This document shows positions 13,301 to 28,300 of a stretch of 64,000 nt of DNA, piece after piece. The DNA is from Gordionus sp. m RMFG-2023. Taxonomy: Eukaryota > Nematomorpha > Gordioida > Chordodea > Parachordodidae. The translations under genes and the position numbers were made by a program. Where the stretch lies: positions 41,827,561 through 41,891,560 of the forward strand of contig NC_088775.1 of the NCBI RefSeq assembly GCF_954871325.1, written 5' to 3'. The notes beneath the pieces are model-generated. The model was given only the letters and a program-made list of their open reading frames with translations. It was not told the DNA's origin and did no database searches. The first letter of the stretch is position 1; every line of letters starts with the position of its first letter.

Positions 13301-16300
13301 TATTAACCAACGAAGAACTCAGAATAGCCATAGGCCTTCGCTTAGGATGTGAAATAGTAACACCTACATCATGCGTCCTATGTGAAACCCACATCGATAG
13401 TCTTGGACACCACCCCCTTCACTGTCGTTTCTCAAAAGGCATACCCAGACACCATGCTATCAATTCAATCATCAACATAACCTTGAAATCCTCAAATATT
13501 CCGTCTACCCTGGAACCATCCGGCCTCAGTCCCGACAATCAAACAAGACCAGGTGGTATGACGCTAGTTCCTTAGAACCAAGGTCAACCTCTTGCCTGGG
13601 ATTATACTTGCGTGGATTGTTTTGCCAGATCTTTTTCTTCCAACTCTATCACGAAAGCCGAAAACACTAAAACAAACAAATATAGCAACCTTAATCATGT
13701 TTTGTTTGTTCCGGTAGTCTCAGATACCTGTGGATCATTTGGACCCCAAGCCCTAAAATTATAAACAATAGGGCAAAGGTTATGTTTAATCACAGGTGAT
13801 CCAAAAGAAGGCTTCTACCTTCGACAGAGAATATCAACTGAAATCTGCCGTTCTAACTGCATATCCATACATGGGTCATTAAGCCCCGTCGATCATACCT
13901 AATTAAATGTTAAATTATTATTTTATTTAAAATAGTTTTTATATAAATTTTATTTTACAAATAGTTTACATGTTATTTTAAATATATATATTTTTTAATC
14001 AAAAAAAATTTAATTACTTGACATTATTTTTAGCGATTTATTACCTTTAAAAATTTTATTTTAAAAATTAAGCGAAATTTGGTATAAATTTATTATTAAG
14101 TAATAAATTTTATTTAGGCGTAAAATGATTTTTATACATTTCTTATGGCATATCGTAAAAAGCACTTTATTTGGAATTCTTTTAATGAAGTTAAATTCGA
14201 GGAAAGAATCGAGTAGTTTCATAAAAGATATAATAATGAATTACAAGTAATTGTTATACTTATATGTCTCAAGAAACATCAAAGTTTATGTGAACCAAAT
14301 ATTAGAAATTCTACTTTTATGTTTGATTTTAAGTTTAGACAAATATTTCATTAATAAAGTTTTAAAATCAAATATTAAAACTACAAACCATATATACAAT
14401 AAAATATAAGAACAAATAAGAAACGAAGGATGAAATACGTAATAAATAATTTTCTTATTTCAATGCGCATTAAAAAATTGTCGAAGTAAGTTTTAAAAAA
14501 TTAATGAATTCAATTTTATATTTAAAAGAATATAATTGAACCCACAAACTTTGATTTAAATCAATTATTTTTTTAAAAAAAATCAATCGTGATTTAAATC
14601 AAATGTTTTTCTATTTCTTTAAATAAGATAATCATAATATCTAAGCAAACTGGTATTTTTTTTTTATTAAATATCGAGTGGAGCACTAATCAACCTTTAA
14701 AAATTGGATATTTTTCCAATATTGGTTATATTAATTTATATGCTAAAATTTTGGCAATAAATAGAATAAAATAAAATGCATTATTTACCTTAAGCATTTC
14801 AAAGTGGTACAACAAAAAGTACCAAATTTGAGAGTTGGTATCGAGGAGCAAAAATTGGAATCCTTCTTTAGATATAGAAACTTCGAGAGAATCGCTATAA
14901 TATTTTTTAAGTGGTTATTAAAAAAAACAAACACCATAAGAATCTATATAATGAATTATGATTTATCAGCCCAACACAAAATAAAATATTAACTTTTAAA
15001 GAGCCTTTCCAAAAAAAACTTTGAGGCAAGGTAATAAGTGATATCAATATATGAATAAATGGGATTACAATTTTTTAAAAAAATGAATGAAATTTTGATT
15101 ATACTTGCTAGCGGCTTTCATTAAACCAGAGCATAAAAGTAAATCCCTAGTATCTTTGCTTACGTTGTCCTTTTTAACATGAGAACCAACCATGTAATGT
15201 AGAACGCACTTTGGACATGAAAAAATATTTAAAAACAAAATTTCCCACAACAAATATTTTGATTAAAAAATGAATATCAAATCAGTTTTATAATGGCCTT
15301 AGGATGAATGCATAATGTCTCATCTAAAAAAAATTTGAACTCTGGTTATGTTGCAGATTTTGTGAAGCTTTGTTCTGAAACAAGATAGGTCTAAATTTAT
15401 CTTTTTTTAAACGGTCATCGGTCTGGTCTATGAGATATCTTATTATAATTTGCCGAAGTTTGGCTAATTTAATTTTATGGAAGTGCTATCGCAAAAATAT
15501 TAGGAACTCGGACTGAACTGAACCGTTATACCGGAATGCGCCTTTATAAATATTTCCTTAACTGTAACCGTAACTCAGTAAAAGGAGAGAACCGATTTTA
15601 TATAATTTTTCTGACCCAGTTTAAAACTATTTTGTTTTATAGGCAAATTGTAATTTTGTTGATAAGTTACTTCCCTGATGATTTTATAAAACAATAATTT
15701 TTAAAATTTCGCTAAATTTTTTAATATCTTAATTTTTATGAGTGATTATATTTAAATTGGATTTTAAATAAAAGTAAATCTTTCATAAAATAATAATTTT
15801 CATTCAACATAGATGAAGGGATTGAGTGGTAGTCCCGAAGAGGTAGCCGTATTCCAAGTCAAATGAGCAAAATATATGATTTTCGACCGACCCCATTTTT
15901 TTAAAATATGGTAAGCAAAGAAAGATTAATGTAATTCAGAAATTGTCAAAATTTTAACCTCCTAACATTTATATTTTTGGAGACATCAGGGTTCAAAATG
16001 GCAAAAATGACGTATTTTACCATTATCTGTCTCCGTTCAATTAAACATCTTAAAAACTTTAATATCAAAATTACGTCAAAGATTATAAAAAAAATTCTAT
16101 TGATTTTTTCAATTTACAATCATTTTATTTAATATATAAGAATTAAAAATGATTTTTGGAAAATAGTAATACAACCTTCAATTTTTATAAAAAATTCAGG
16201 AGACATTACTTAACTCCTCAATATTAATAAAAAAAAATAGGTTTGGGACGCGGTCAGTCATTCTCAATCGATAAAAAAAATTAAAGTGTATAAACTTTAT

Positions 16301-19300
16301 ATAAAATTATATATTTTAGTTTTTAATGATTTTTTTTTAGCGTATTTGATATAACTTAAAGTACTATTTATCTTATAACGAAAATAACAATCATTGGGGG
16401 GTTTCAGTCAATAAAAGAAATTGTTATAACAAATCAATCGTAATTCGGCCGACCTCTTTTAAAATTATTAAAAATTGCTGGAATTATTTAAATCCGTAAA
16501 AAAATGAGAAAGCTGTTTATTACTCACTTGTACCTCTGAATCCCGAGATATGGGGCCTTAAAGGTGCGAAAAATGGCTATTTTTTCGTCTATAAATTTTT
16601 TAAATTGCTTATATCTCAAAAACTATGTAAAAATAAAATAAAAATATCATTTTGTAAATAAAAAAATCTCGAAAGGTCTATCGAAGGACAAAAAAATTCG
16701 TCATTTTGAGTATATAAATTCCGGTTTACGTTCTGGCGCGTATTTTTTTGATTTTTGGAAAAAAAAATTTTCCTTTTCTTTAAACACTCTTTATAAATAT
16801 ATACAATGTGAAAAGCCTAGTGACGCTATCGGCTCTTCCGGAATATGCATATTATACCTAGATAGTGCTATACGAAATTATGAATTGCTGTTAAAATTTT
16901 GTTAACTTACCAATATTAGGATATTTCAATTTTATCCTAAAATATTTTGAATTTCTAAATGTACTAATTAAACCGGAGGCAGTGGGGGGCAAATGCCCTT
17001 TAGGCATCTTAATAATGATCAAGATTCCAATTATTAAATTTCTTTCATATCATATTTTTATTATTCAATTTTATTAATGATATAGAAATACAGATAATCA
17101 AATTCATTCCATTATTTAAAATATAGTAAGAAATATGAATAATTAATAGTTAAGCAAATAAATTTAAAAGGAGAATATTTTAATTGTCTCATCTCTATAT
17201 GCAAATGAAATTTCAATAGTAAAAAAACAAATATCGGGAAAAATTTTTTTTCGAAAACTAACTCCCAATATTGCTTATAAACAAGTGTAAACGTAAAACG
17301 GAAGCTAACTCAAATTAGCGCCATTTATTTTTTCTATAGACAGATCTTTTTTACAGGTTTTTTTATCTATAAAATGATATATTTATATTATTTTTACCTT
17401 AAATAGGTTTTAAGATATGAGCAATTTAAAAATTTTACATCGCTCCTAATTTTTCTCATCTTTGAGGCCCTACATCTCGGAATTAGGTGAATATGAGATA
17501 CTCCAGATTTTGATTCAAGGACTATATAATTGATTAAATATATGTTATATGAACGAATAAATAATTTTTTAATAAATTATAAATAATTGTAATAATTTGA
17601 ATTTCTTTTACCGATTGACAATTTCTTTTATTAATTTGTTATTTTGACTTGCAAGATTAATAATCCTTTAAATTATATCAATTCACCAGACCGGATGGTA
17701 TGACGCTAGTCCCTTGGAACCAAGGTTTACCTCTCGCTTGGGATTATACGTGTGTAGATCGTTTTGCCAGATCTTTTTCTGCCAACTCAATCAAGAAAGC
17801 GGAAAACATAAAAACAAATATAGCCACCTTAATAATGTTTTGTTTGTTCCGGTAGTATCAGACACCTAGATCATTTGGACCCCAAGCCCTAAAATTATTC
17901 AAAACAATAGAGCAAAGGTTACGTTAAATCACAAGTCATCCAAAAGGTCTTTACCTTCGATAAAGCATATCAATCGAAATCTGTCGATCCAACTGCATAT
18001 CCATACATGGGTCATTAAGCCCCGCCCACCTTACCTAATTATTAATTTTTCTTCTTTTAATTATATATTTTTATATAGATTATAGATATAGTAGTGATCT
18101 GCATCGGGCCTAATTTTTCAAGCCCGGCCCGGCCCGAAATTTTCTTTAGAAATGTTTTGCCGGCCCGGTCCGAACCCAAAATTTTTTTTAAAAAAATTTT
18201 CCGACCCAGCCCGTCCCGTATTTATTTAAATATAGAAATTAATCTTTATAATTACTCAAAATAAAAGACATTTGTTATATGTCGTTTAGTTTCAATAAAT
18301 AAAATCAAATATTTTTATTTTACATAAAAAATTCAATATAAAATTGATAAATTTAGATGTATTTAAAAAAATTTCCAAGGTCCGACCCGACCCGGCCAGA
18401 ATTTTTTTTAAATATTAGGCCTGGCCCTGCCCGAACCGATTATTTTAAATAGAATTAGGCCAACTTTGCAGATCTCTAAGATATAGTACGTTAATTATCA
18501 TTTTAATATTCTTAAATAGTATTTTCATCATTGTTTTGCTTTATTTTTATAAGTGTGCATTGAAGATTTTTAAAATAAATAAAACACCTTTGCGAAAAAA
18601 AAATAAGTTAAGAAAAACAACTAAAAACTGATTAATATGTAAATTTATACAAATACACCACCTTTTGGATAAATATTTATATACTTTCCTAATCCTTTTT
18701 ATTGGTTTTGAGAATGAAGCTGGCCGCGTCTCAAACCGAATTTTTTTTATAAATATAAGAGGAGTTTAGTTACTGTTACCTGAAATTTTTATAAAAATTG
18801 AAGGTGAGATTATTTCTAAAAAATCGCTTTTAATTCTTATATATTAAATAAAGTTTCCTAGGACGACTTGTTACTAAACAGCCAGAAAAACAAAAAATAT
18901 TAAATTTAAATTAATATAAAACAAAAAAACGAGAATAAAATTAAAAACAATTATAATAGGGTATTCTATAGTTCACAATCTTCTCAGACTAAAAAGAAAT
19001 TAGGTATCGAAATTAAGTAGACCCAGGACACGTCCTAAACTTAAAAATATTGAAAAATGTTGTAAAATTGCAAATATACTAATGTTATAAAAATGAGATT
19101 AGAATTATCAATATATTAATAATTTTCACATATTTTTATAAGCACAAAATCATGAGGCTCGAACCAGTTCACAGGTATCGGTTCGGTTTAATCTTATTAT
19201 AATTTGCCGAGGTTTGGCATATTTAATTTTATGGAAGTGCTTATCGCAAAAATATTAGGGGCTAGGAGTGAACTGAACCGTTATACCGGAATGCGCAACC

Positions 19301-22300
19301 TATTAAAAAAAATTTCTATAGTTAGTGGTGTACATTTCTGTGTAATTATTGCGGGCGAGAATAATTTTGATCATATAGTTAATCTAGAAGAAGTAAGAAG
19401 ATTTAATAAGGCTGGACTGACAACGACGACCTATAAAATTAAAATTGAAGAAAAGTCAGTTACTTATTTGGGTCATGTTATTGACGAATTCGGAATTCAC
19501 CCTACAGACAGAAGATAAGATTATTGCCATAAAAAATTGTAAAATACCGTCAAGTGTCAAAGAATTACGTTCGTTTCTTGAAATAGTGAATTGCCATGAG
19601 TAGTATATTAAAATTTTATATTCTATTTGTGCGCCTTTACACCGACTAACGAGTAAAAATGTTAGTTGGTTTTGGTCAGGTCAAGAAAGTGAAATATTTA
19701 ATGAAGTTAAAATCAAAAGAAAATATAAATAATTCCTTATTCAGCCGATATTCCTGTTGTGATTTCTTGTGAAGCTTTCGAAAATGATCTAGGAGCTGTT
19801 ATTGCACGCCGATTTCTTATTGGGCAAGAGAAACCGATTGCGTACGTATCAAGGACACTTTGGGCGGCTGAAAATAATCACGCCACCGTTAATCGGAGGC
19901 TTAGAGACCATGTTCGCTATCGAAAAGTTCCATCAATATATTTATGAGACATTTTATTTTAGTTATGGATCACAAAACTTTAAAATTATCTTAGAATGAG
20001 ACCTAAATAAAATAACCGTTTAATATGTTAGCGACGAAGCTATTAAATTACGACTATGAGATAATTCATAGACCTGGTAATAAAAACAAAGGTGCGCTCT
20101 GTCCCGTTTGGGGGTGGAGAGAACAAAAACCATCGATATAAAAAAAATTCGAAGATGAAAAATGAGATTTAAAAATTAATTTAATAGAAGATTTATCTTT
20201 CACTCGCAGTAAAGTCGTAAGTGAAACGAGCAATATCAATCTGAAAGAGATTATTAAATTAATTAAAAATCATGTTTCTATTGATAATATAAATAATTAT
20301 TCGGAGATTTAAAAAATATTTATTTATTTGAAGATATATTTCGTTCGAAATAATTAGTTTATGATAGGATTATTATCGCTGATAATCTAAAGAAGGTGGT
20401 TTTGAATGTTATTCATCAATGACATCCTGGGGTAGTGGGGATGAAATCATTTTTAGACTGTTTTTTGGTCAAATCTTCGTGATGTTAATGATTTCTAAAT
20501 TCTGCAAGAGTTGCAGGAAGGAAGACCGGGAGCCAGAGAAGTACCGTCATCGTACACATTGATTTGACAGGCCCAGTATATAGAAAGTATTAATTAATTT
20601 GCGTAGACGCCTCCACTAAATGGGTTGAAATCGCAATTTTAACACATTAATTAGGTGAGTATAATAAATAATCTGTGTAATTATTTCGCTATATTTGTTT
20701 CAGATAACGGTACTCAGTTTACTGGAACTGAATTCAAAATGTCTTTTTAAAAACAAAATACATCATTTTAGATCGGCCCCTTATAGTCCTAAATCGAATG
20801 ATTTGGCTAAGCGCTATATACATACGATGAAAACGCGTTTCTATGCTGAAAGGAGGAGTGGGATTACAAACAAGTTAAATTTAGCGAATGTTTTAATTAC
20901 TGACCGAAATACTACAAATGCAACTACCGGTAAATCCTCTGCCGATATAATATTTGGAAGGTCGTTCAGGACGACGTTCGATCAGTGAAAACTATCTATG
21001 AGAGAAAGGACTGAAAACGCATTATGGAAACAAAATATAATGAAGATAGGAACGTTGAGCCCCGTGAATTTGAAGAAAAGCAAAAGGTTTGGCTAGAAAA
21101 CGAAAAGACTGCGGGATGGTATGAAGCAACAGTGGGTTAATGAAAAGTGCGATATTGTATGATATTGAATATGAGGGTATTGTAAAAAATAAGCAGGCCG
21201 ACTAACTAAGGGATGCTCTCATGTACAAGCTAAGGAAATACCCATAACAATGATGGAAGATTTGGACAATGCAAAATATAATGGAAATACAAATCTTAAA
21301 AAAAGAGTTTCGAAACCACTACTATATTATCATGATGAATTCAATTTGTAGTGGAGAGAACTGTAATGTATTAACTTTAAATAAATTGTATTTTGTTTAA
21401 GGATATAATTTATGGTAATTGATTATCGTAAATGTACTTTCGATAAAGATGTAAACATATTATTGTTAAAGTTAAATTATCCTGTAATCATTTCATTTTG
21501 TTAAAACAAAATTATATTTTATTTTTTATAAAATCTTGTATATCTTAAACACCACAGAAAACCTTATTTTTTAATCGGCTCAGGAAGGGTAAAAAAGTAT
21601 ACGATAAAAACATGAAGCAATTTTTTAATAATAATTTGTATATAAATTTTAAAATATGTATATTTTACAATTTAGCGTCCTAATAATAAACATATCTGTA
21701 TGGGTTGCCAGGTTACATATCGCCCCAGGATATCATATTTACTAAATAGTTTTTTATTTTAATACAAATACGATTCATATATTAAATATTTTTAAATATA
21801 ACGCCTTTTATTTATAAAAATAATAAAAATTTTAAACAAAAATGGTTATCGAGATATTTTATTAAATAGTTTAATATAAAGGTAATAAACATTTTTAGAG
21901 AATATCAACACCCAAAAAAAATCCCTTCTCATGTTAATTTTGTATTTTTACCGGAAATAAGAAAACACTCCCAATGTAAAATTTTAAAGGCTATAAAATG
22001 ATATATAATTTGTTACTCTATCTTAAGTATTTTTTTAAAAAAAACAAGATTTAATGAAATCACGCATTGCGCGATTTCAAATTTGTGTAGCACTCTAAAA
22101 TTTTAATTTTACTAAAATATACAGCATAGACAAGTATCATATCAAGTTTCGTTCATTTTTTAGATGGTCGCCCGAAAATCTCGTTTTTTGGTCGATCTGA
22201 CGTGGAATGACCCAAAAGTGTCTAAATACAGATACCGCATTCTGGATACTTTAATAACTCTGCTATTATATATAAATGGTGAAGATATTTATATAATATC

Positions 22301-25300
22301 AATAACCAAACATAAATATGAATTAACAAATAAAAGTTAATTTAATTAATTAAAAAAATATGCAATTAATTCACATTTATTTGCAAAATAGAATAATTAT
22401 TTAATGCTTAAAAAATAGAATCCTCAAAATTATTTCCTAATGCTCAGATAAAAAAACTGTTGCCATGAAAAATTAACAATTGCTCAAATTAAAAAATGAA
22501 TCGCTCAGAAAAATATATGAAACACTCAGAACTAGTCACTTGATTACTAAGAAATATTTTTCTGTACTCCTAATTTTTGTGTATATTAATATAAAAATAA
22601 ACATGGGCTCTTCAGGTTCCTTCAAAGCAAAAAAGTTACAAGGGCCTATTTTAAAAACTGAATCATTTGCTTTATAAATATGGTAATATTTAGATAAATT
22701 GGGATAAGATTAAACCTTCTAAATATTAAACTCATCTGAAAACTTTTTTGTAATATATTTCTGAAAATAATCCCCGATTCCATTTTATTTAATATTTATC
22801 AAAAAATGTGGGGCATCATTTAAAAATTTTCTTAAATAATATTAAGCTAATTCCAAAATTTTCCCTTTTTCGCATATTCAATTATTATTTTTTAGATATA
22901 TGGTCCCACTTATATAAAAGAAAAAAAAATTAAATACAATCAAAATTTTATTTTTACTGGCCATTTTTTTATATTTTTTTATATATTTTTAAATTATACT
23001 TCGCGTCAAGATTTTATATTACAACCTCATTCATGAATTGGAGGGTATAATGTAAAATAGTGATTAATTGCTGGGTAGGTGGTTATTACGTTATCGTTAT
23101 TGAATAAAATTGAAGTAGGGTATGAGAATAGAATTGATATTTTGATTGGAGAGGTTAATAAAATTTTAGATTAAGGGAGTAACATTTGAGGGGAAATGTG
23201 TAAAATTTTCAAGGAGGTAATGTTTCCATTGATAGGGGAATATAGAAGTCACTTAATCCATCCTGTTTGAAAGTTAATGCTGTAAAAACGTTAAAATAAC
23301 TTCGTTACCTTTTTTGAGGAAAAGGAACATTTTTCGTTTTACTTTCTTCTAGATGTAATGAGTAAAGCGTTAACGATAAAGCAAAAAGTTACTCGTTACT
23401 TTAAATTTTTTCTTGAATATGGAAAAACAGATTTTATTGTATTATTACTTATATTTATTTTTTAAATTATATAAATAATTTAAACCGAGTTTTTAAGCCA
23501 GATCAACCATCAAATTCCTTAATTTTTATTTTAAATTTCGTTGTTAAATTTTCAGCCAAGATTGATTATCAATTAATATTGAATCATTCAGGGTATGCTG
23601 ATTTATATTCTTATTCTCTAATATTATAATTTATTTTATAAATATTATGTTAATTGTACATATTTCTTATGAAGATGATCTCATGCCCTGGCCCCAATAT
23701 GAAACATTTTTTACAGCAATAAAAAGTCTATATAGTGCAAAATTGTGCCCCAACTCAAATATTTCCTCAATTGTGGAATAAACAAGGGCAGTTTCCAAAC
23801 TGGGAATTCATTTTTAATGAAAAAATGGGAGATATCTGATAACCAGTTATATCAAGATGGAACCCTTTTTATAACTCGGTGAAATTAATAGTCTTTTTAA
23901 GGAGAATTCCGGATTACAGAGATTTTTAGATAACGTCAAGTCGTTCACAGATATATTGTATGGTTAGTTTAAATAAAAAATATGATATGTATATGCAGTG
24001 GCGTAGCTAGGAATTTTCCTTAGAGGGGGTCCATACATATTAAAGCCTGGGGGGCCTTTAACGAGCCTTCGGCCCTTTTGCCCGGCCTTCGGCCGGGTTA
24101 ATCTTAAAAATCACATATGTTTTTCTTATAATATAAAAGTCCTAGAATTATTGATCATTTTAATTAGTGATAATATATAATAAATATATTTTTTAAATGC
24201 ATTAATAATATGTTATTATAATTTAATAGATTATTCTCAATGACTTTATAATAATACTATCCAGAATAATTTCAATAGTAATATAATATCCTACCACAAA
24301 TCAAAACAGAAAAATATAAATATTCATGGTAATTATTTGATATAAAGTCACATTTGAGTCTTTTGAACGTATAATCTAAAAAAATTGCTCTGGAGGGGGG
24401 TCCAAACCCGAAACCTCCCCCGTAGCTATGCCACTGTGTATATGTATGATTATATCTGTTATGAAGCTTGTTGCTAGAGCTATTTCGATTTTATAAACAG
24501 TTGGCTCACACCCACGATAATTATTATAATTTTTGTAAGCCACTTATAAATGCAATCCTGCAAGACATAAATAAAAGGTGTACAATTGAACTATTGGTTA
24601 TTATTTTTGATATTTATTTTCAATAGATTCGAATATATGAATATTACTATCAGCAATAATTCACCTGCTATTTAAATTGGATTGACCCTGGATAAAATTA
24701 GAGGTCAATGAAGGTAGAAAGCTTGAATTTATTTCCAGTTTAAGAAAATATTTTGACAAAGAAGACTTTGATTCCTTTAAAAAACAACAAGATTATTTTC
24801 TGTCAAAGGTTAAAAAAAATTTGATGAGGATCTGAATGAAGATTCTTTTGAAGATGATCTATTAAACTTTTTTCAAAATAAGGATTATTTTTTATAAATT
24901 CCCCCAATTAAAATTTGTATTTATTAAATATAATACAACCCTCCCATCCTCTGTGGCAGTTGAAGGTGTTTAGCATGGTGAAAGATATGTTAAGCGCTCT
25001 CTGTGTATCTGATTAAAATTTTGTAAATCAATTGTTGTTAAAAATATAAAAATTATAAAAATATCTCATAAGTAATTTTTGTATAATTATATTTATTATA
25101 TATAGAATAAAAAATTATTATAAAAAGTTCTCATCTTATAATACAGTAATAATATGATTTGTTGTAACACATTTTCATAATGTGAAAAAACATTCTTATA
25201 TAGTTAAATAACTTTCCATAATTATTAAAAAAAACGATGAATTATTCGCACTTTACCATCAAATTCATTACTTATAATGGATAATGCTCCTATACATCGA

Positions 25301-28300
25301 GCAAGGATAATTAGTGAGAATTATCCAAATATCATATTTTTGCCACCCTATTCGCCGCAATTAAATCCGATAAAAAAAATTTTCGGAGTAATTAAAAATC
25401 AATAGATCAAATTCTTCTAAACTCAATAACCGAAATGAAGTTATTTCAATTGTTACGAGTATTTTAGGCAATTATTTTACATATAATTTTTCAAATTTTT
25501 ATTCTCACACCATAAAGTTTATTGAAGAGGGAATTCGATGCATTCCTTTAAATGAATGAATTTGTAATTGATTAATATTGTGCAATATTTTATTTACAAA
25601 ATAATAAATGGTTTTTTTTATTTCGGTGTTTCGAATTGATCATAAAAAATTCTAAACAAATAAGAATTATCTGAAACCCTAAATTCGAGTTTTCACTCAT
25701 GTTTATTTAAGAAATTATTCAAATTTCTTATCCTGATTTCCATTCTTTGGATAGCTAAAAGTAAAATTAAAATATTGGAATAATTCTTTAAATTTAAAAA
25801 AGGTATTGTAAAAATCTTAGAAATTTTTTTTTATATAATATCTTTTAAAATTCTCATTTTTCCACTTAAACTTATGTCCAAAACATAAAAAACTATATTC
25901 GATTCATTACTTTGACGTTAGTCTTCATTAAAGTTTAAGAACTTTATTATTAAAAATTTTTTTTTGAATTCTCATTTTTCCACTTAAACTTGTGTCGAAA
26001 AAAATAGTTGATTCATAACTTTGATGTTAATCTTCATTAAAGTTTAAAAACTTTTAAAAATTTTATCAAAATGTTTTTACAATAATTATGGAAAGTTATT
26101 TAACTATATAAGAATGTTTTTTCACATTGTGAAAATGTGTTACAAATCATATTATTACTGTATATTATTTTTTAATTTTATTTATATTATATATAGAGAT
26201 GTAATATAATTTTAGAAAAATATTTTTCCTCTTGGTCCATATATCATAATTGTGTTTTGTTTTTCTATGTACATTCAGTTTCAATATATAATAATAACTC
26301 AATTCAAGCAATGTTGATCAGAAGGAAATTTTTTTATCTGAAATATATTTAAAAATTTTAATATTAACTGTAAGAATAAGGAGTAGGATTAAAGATTAAA
26401 GAGATATAGGATAAGGCCAACTTCCTCTTTAATTTTAATTCAACTAATAATGATAAATTTATGAAAAAGAATTTAATGAAATATATTGATTTTGTTAAAT
26501 TATTCATTTTCCATAATGCAAGATGTATTTGGAAGAATATTTAAAAACAGCATTTAAAATACTCAAAAAATATTTAGTCAGTAAAAATTTGTATAACAGT
26601 GAATATGAAAGGATTAAAAATATAGTAACCGAGAGATAAGATAAAAATTTGACCCTTATTAATGATGAATGGACATATATAAGAGTGGAATCAGAGTTGG
26701 GCAGTACCAAGATACAAGATCCTTTTGTATCTTGTACTCAGTATCTTTTTAACATTTTTAACAAGATACTAGTATCTGTATCTAAGATTCTTTATTTTGA
26801 AAAGAATCTTGTATCTTTTTCATTTTCCTTAAAAAGATATAGATACAGATTCTTTTTAATATAAAACATTTACATATCACACAATGTAACTTTATTTTCT
26901 TCGTGGAATCTTGTATTATTTTCTTTATTTTTTTCCCGCTATATTTTAAATATATTGATAACCAAAATTAGTTGGAAATTTTATAGGGTCACAAAGATAG
27001 ATAGATTAAAAATAACAACACCTCCTAAATCATATCCGAATCTTAAAATTCTAGATGGAAAATTTTATAAGGTAATTCATGTGAAAAAGGACAAGGTACA
27101 AGCTGAATGTCAAAATTGCACAAGTAAAAAAGTTATTAAAGGTTCAACAAATTCCTCTACAAACTTTGTTAAACATATTAAAGTATATTATAGGTTTTTA
27201 TTTTATAATTATTAACATAATAATACCTATACTTAAGTCCCTCTTATATAATTGTTATTTTAAAATTTTTTATAGAAGATGGTTGATTATCAAATTAAAA
27301 TCATTTTGGATATATATTTTTTATATATAATTATTTTAGCAAGTTTTATTATTAGAGGAAATATTTAGGCTACAATTGATATATAACATTAAATAATTTA
27401 AAAGGCTCTTAATAAAATAATTATAATAAGGTAGAATTTAACTTTATTAGTTACTTTTATTTATTTATGAAATAAGTAAAATTACATTACAGTATTTATT
27501 TAAAAAATTCAGAGTTGTTAAGAAGCGGCCAGGCGCGCCGCTCGCCGCTACATTTTTCCAAAAACACTTTTTAAAATTGGGGAGCGGGAACTAGCTCCTT
27601 TTAGGGCTGGAGATCCACCGCTCCTTTAAATTTAATGTATAAATTAAATTATTTTTAAATACTAATAATATTTATTAATTAAAATTCAATAAAAATGAAA
27701 TTTTATTTAATTTAAATTTATCCATTATTGAATGTTTAGCCGAGTTTTATATGGGTTTTTCATCTAATCATTTTAAATATTAAACATCAAATTTTCCTTT
27801 TTATATTGAAAATTTTTTGGAAAATCTTGTAAGTCATATTAATATTCATTTTATAGATATATAATAAAAAATAGTTTTAGAATTATGGATTTAGAGATCA
27901 TAGATGAAGAAATCGAATTTCCATTTCTATCATACAAAAAATATTTTAAACTTCTAAAAGATGTTGATCCAAATGATCAAACAAATTTAAGGGCAAAATG
28001 TCTTTTGTGTTTAAATAAAACTATTTAATTTTCAAAAGTAAGCAGCTTCAATCTAAAAAGGCATCTAAAAGTAAAAAATCTTTCTTTTAAATACAAATTG
28101 ATTTTGGAAGATATTTTTGGATTCCATGAAATTGATCATCAGGAAGATAATATATTGGACAAATATTGTTTAAATAATGATACCAAAATTACTATTTTTG
28201 ATAAATTCCCTGAATTAAATATCTTTATAAAATACAATACCCCGCTTCCCTCTAGTGCTCCTGTGGAGTGCCTATTTAGTATTGCAAACAGATCTTAAGG

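Noticed and set aside
12858-13394. Minus-strand frames of 85-90 codons near 13 kb
   Set aside because: Shadows of the plus-strand LINE coding sequence.
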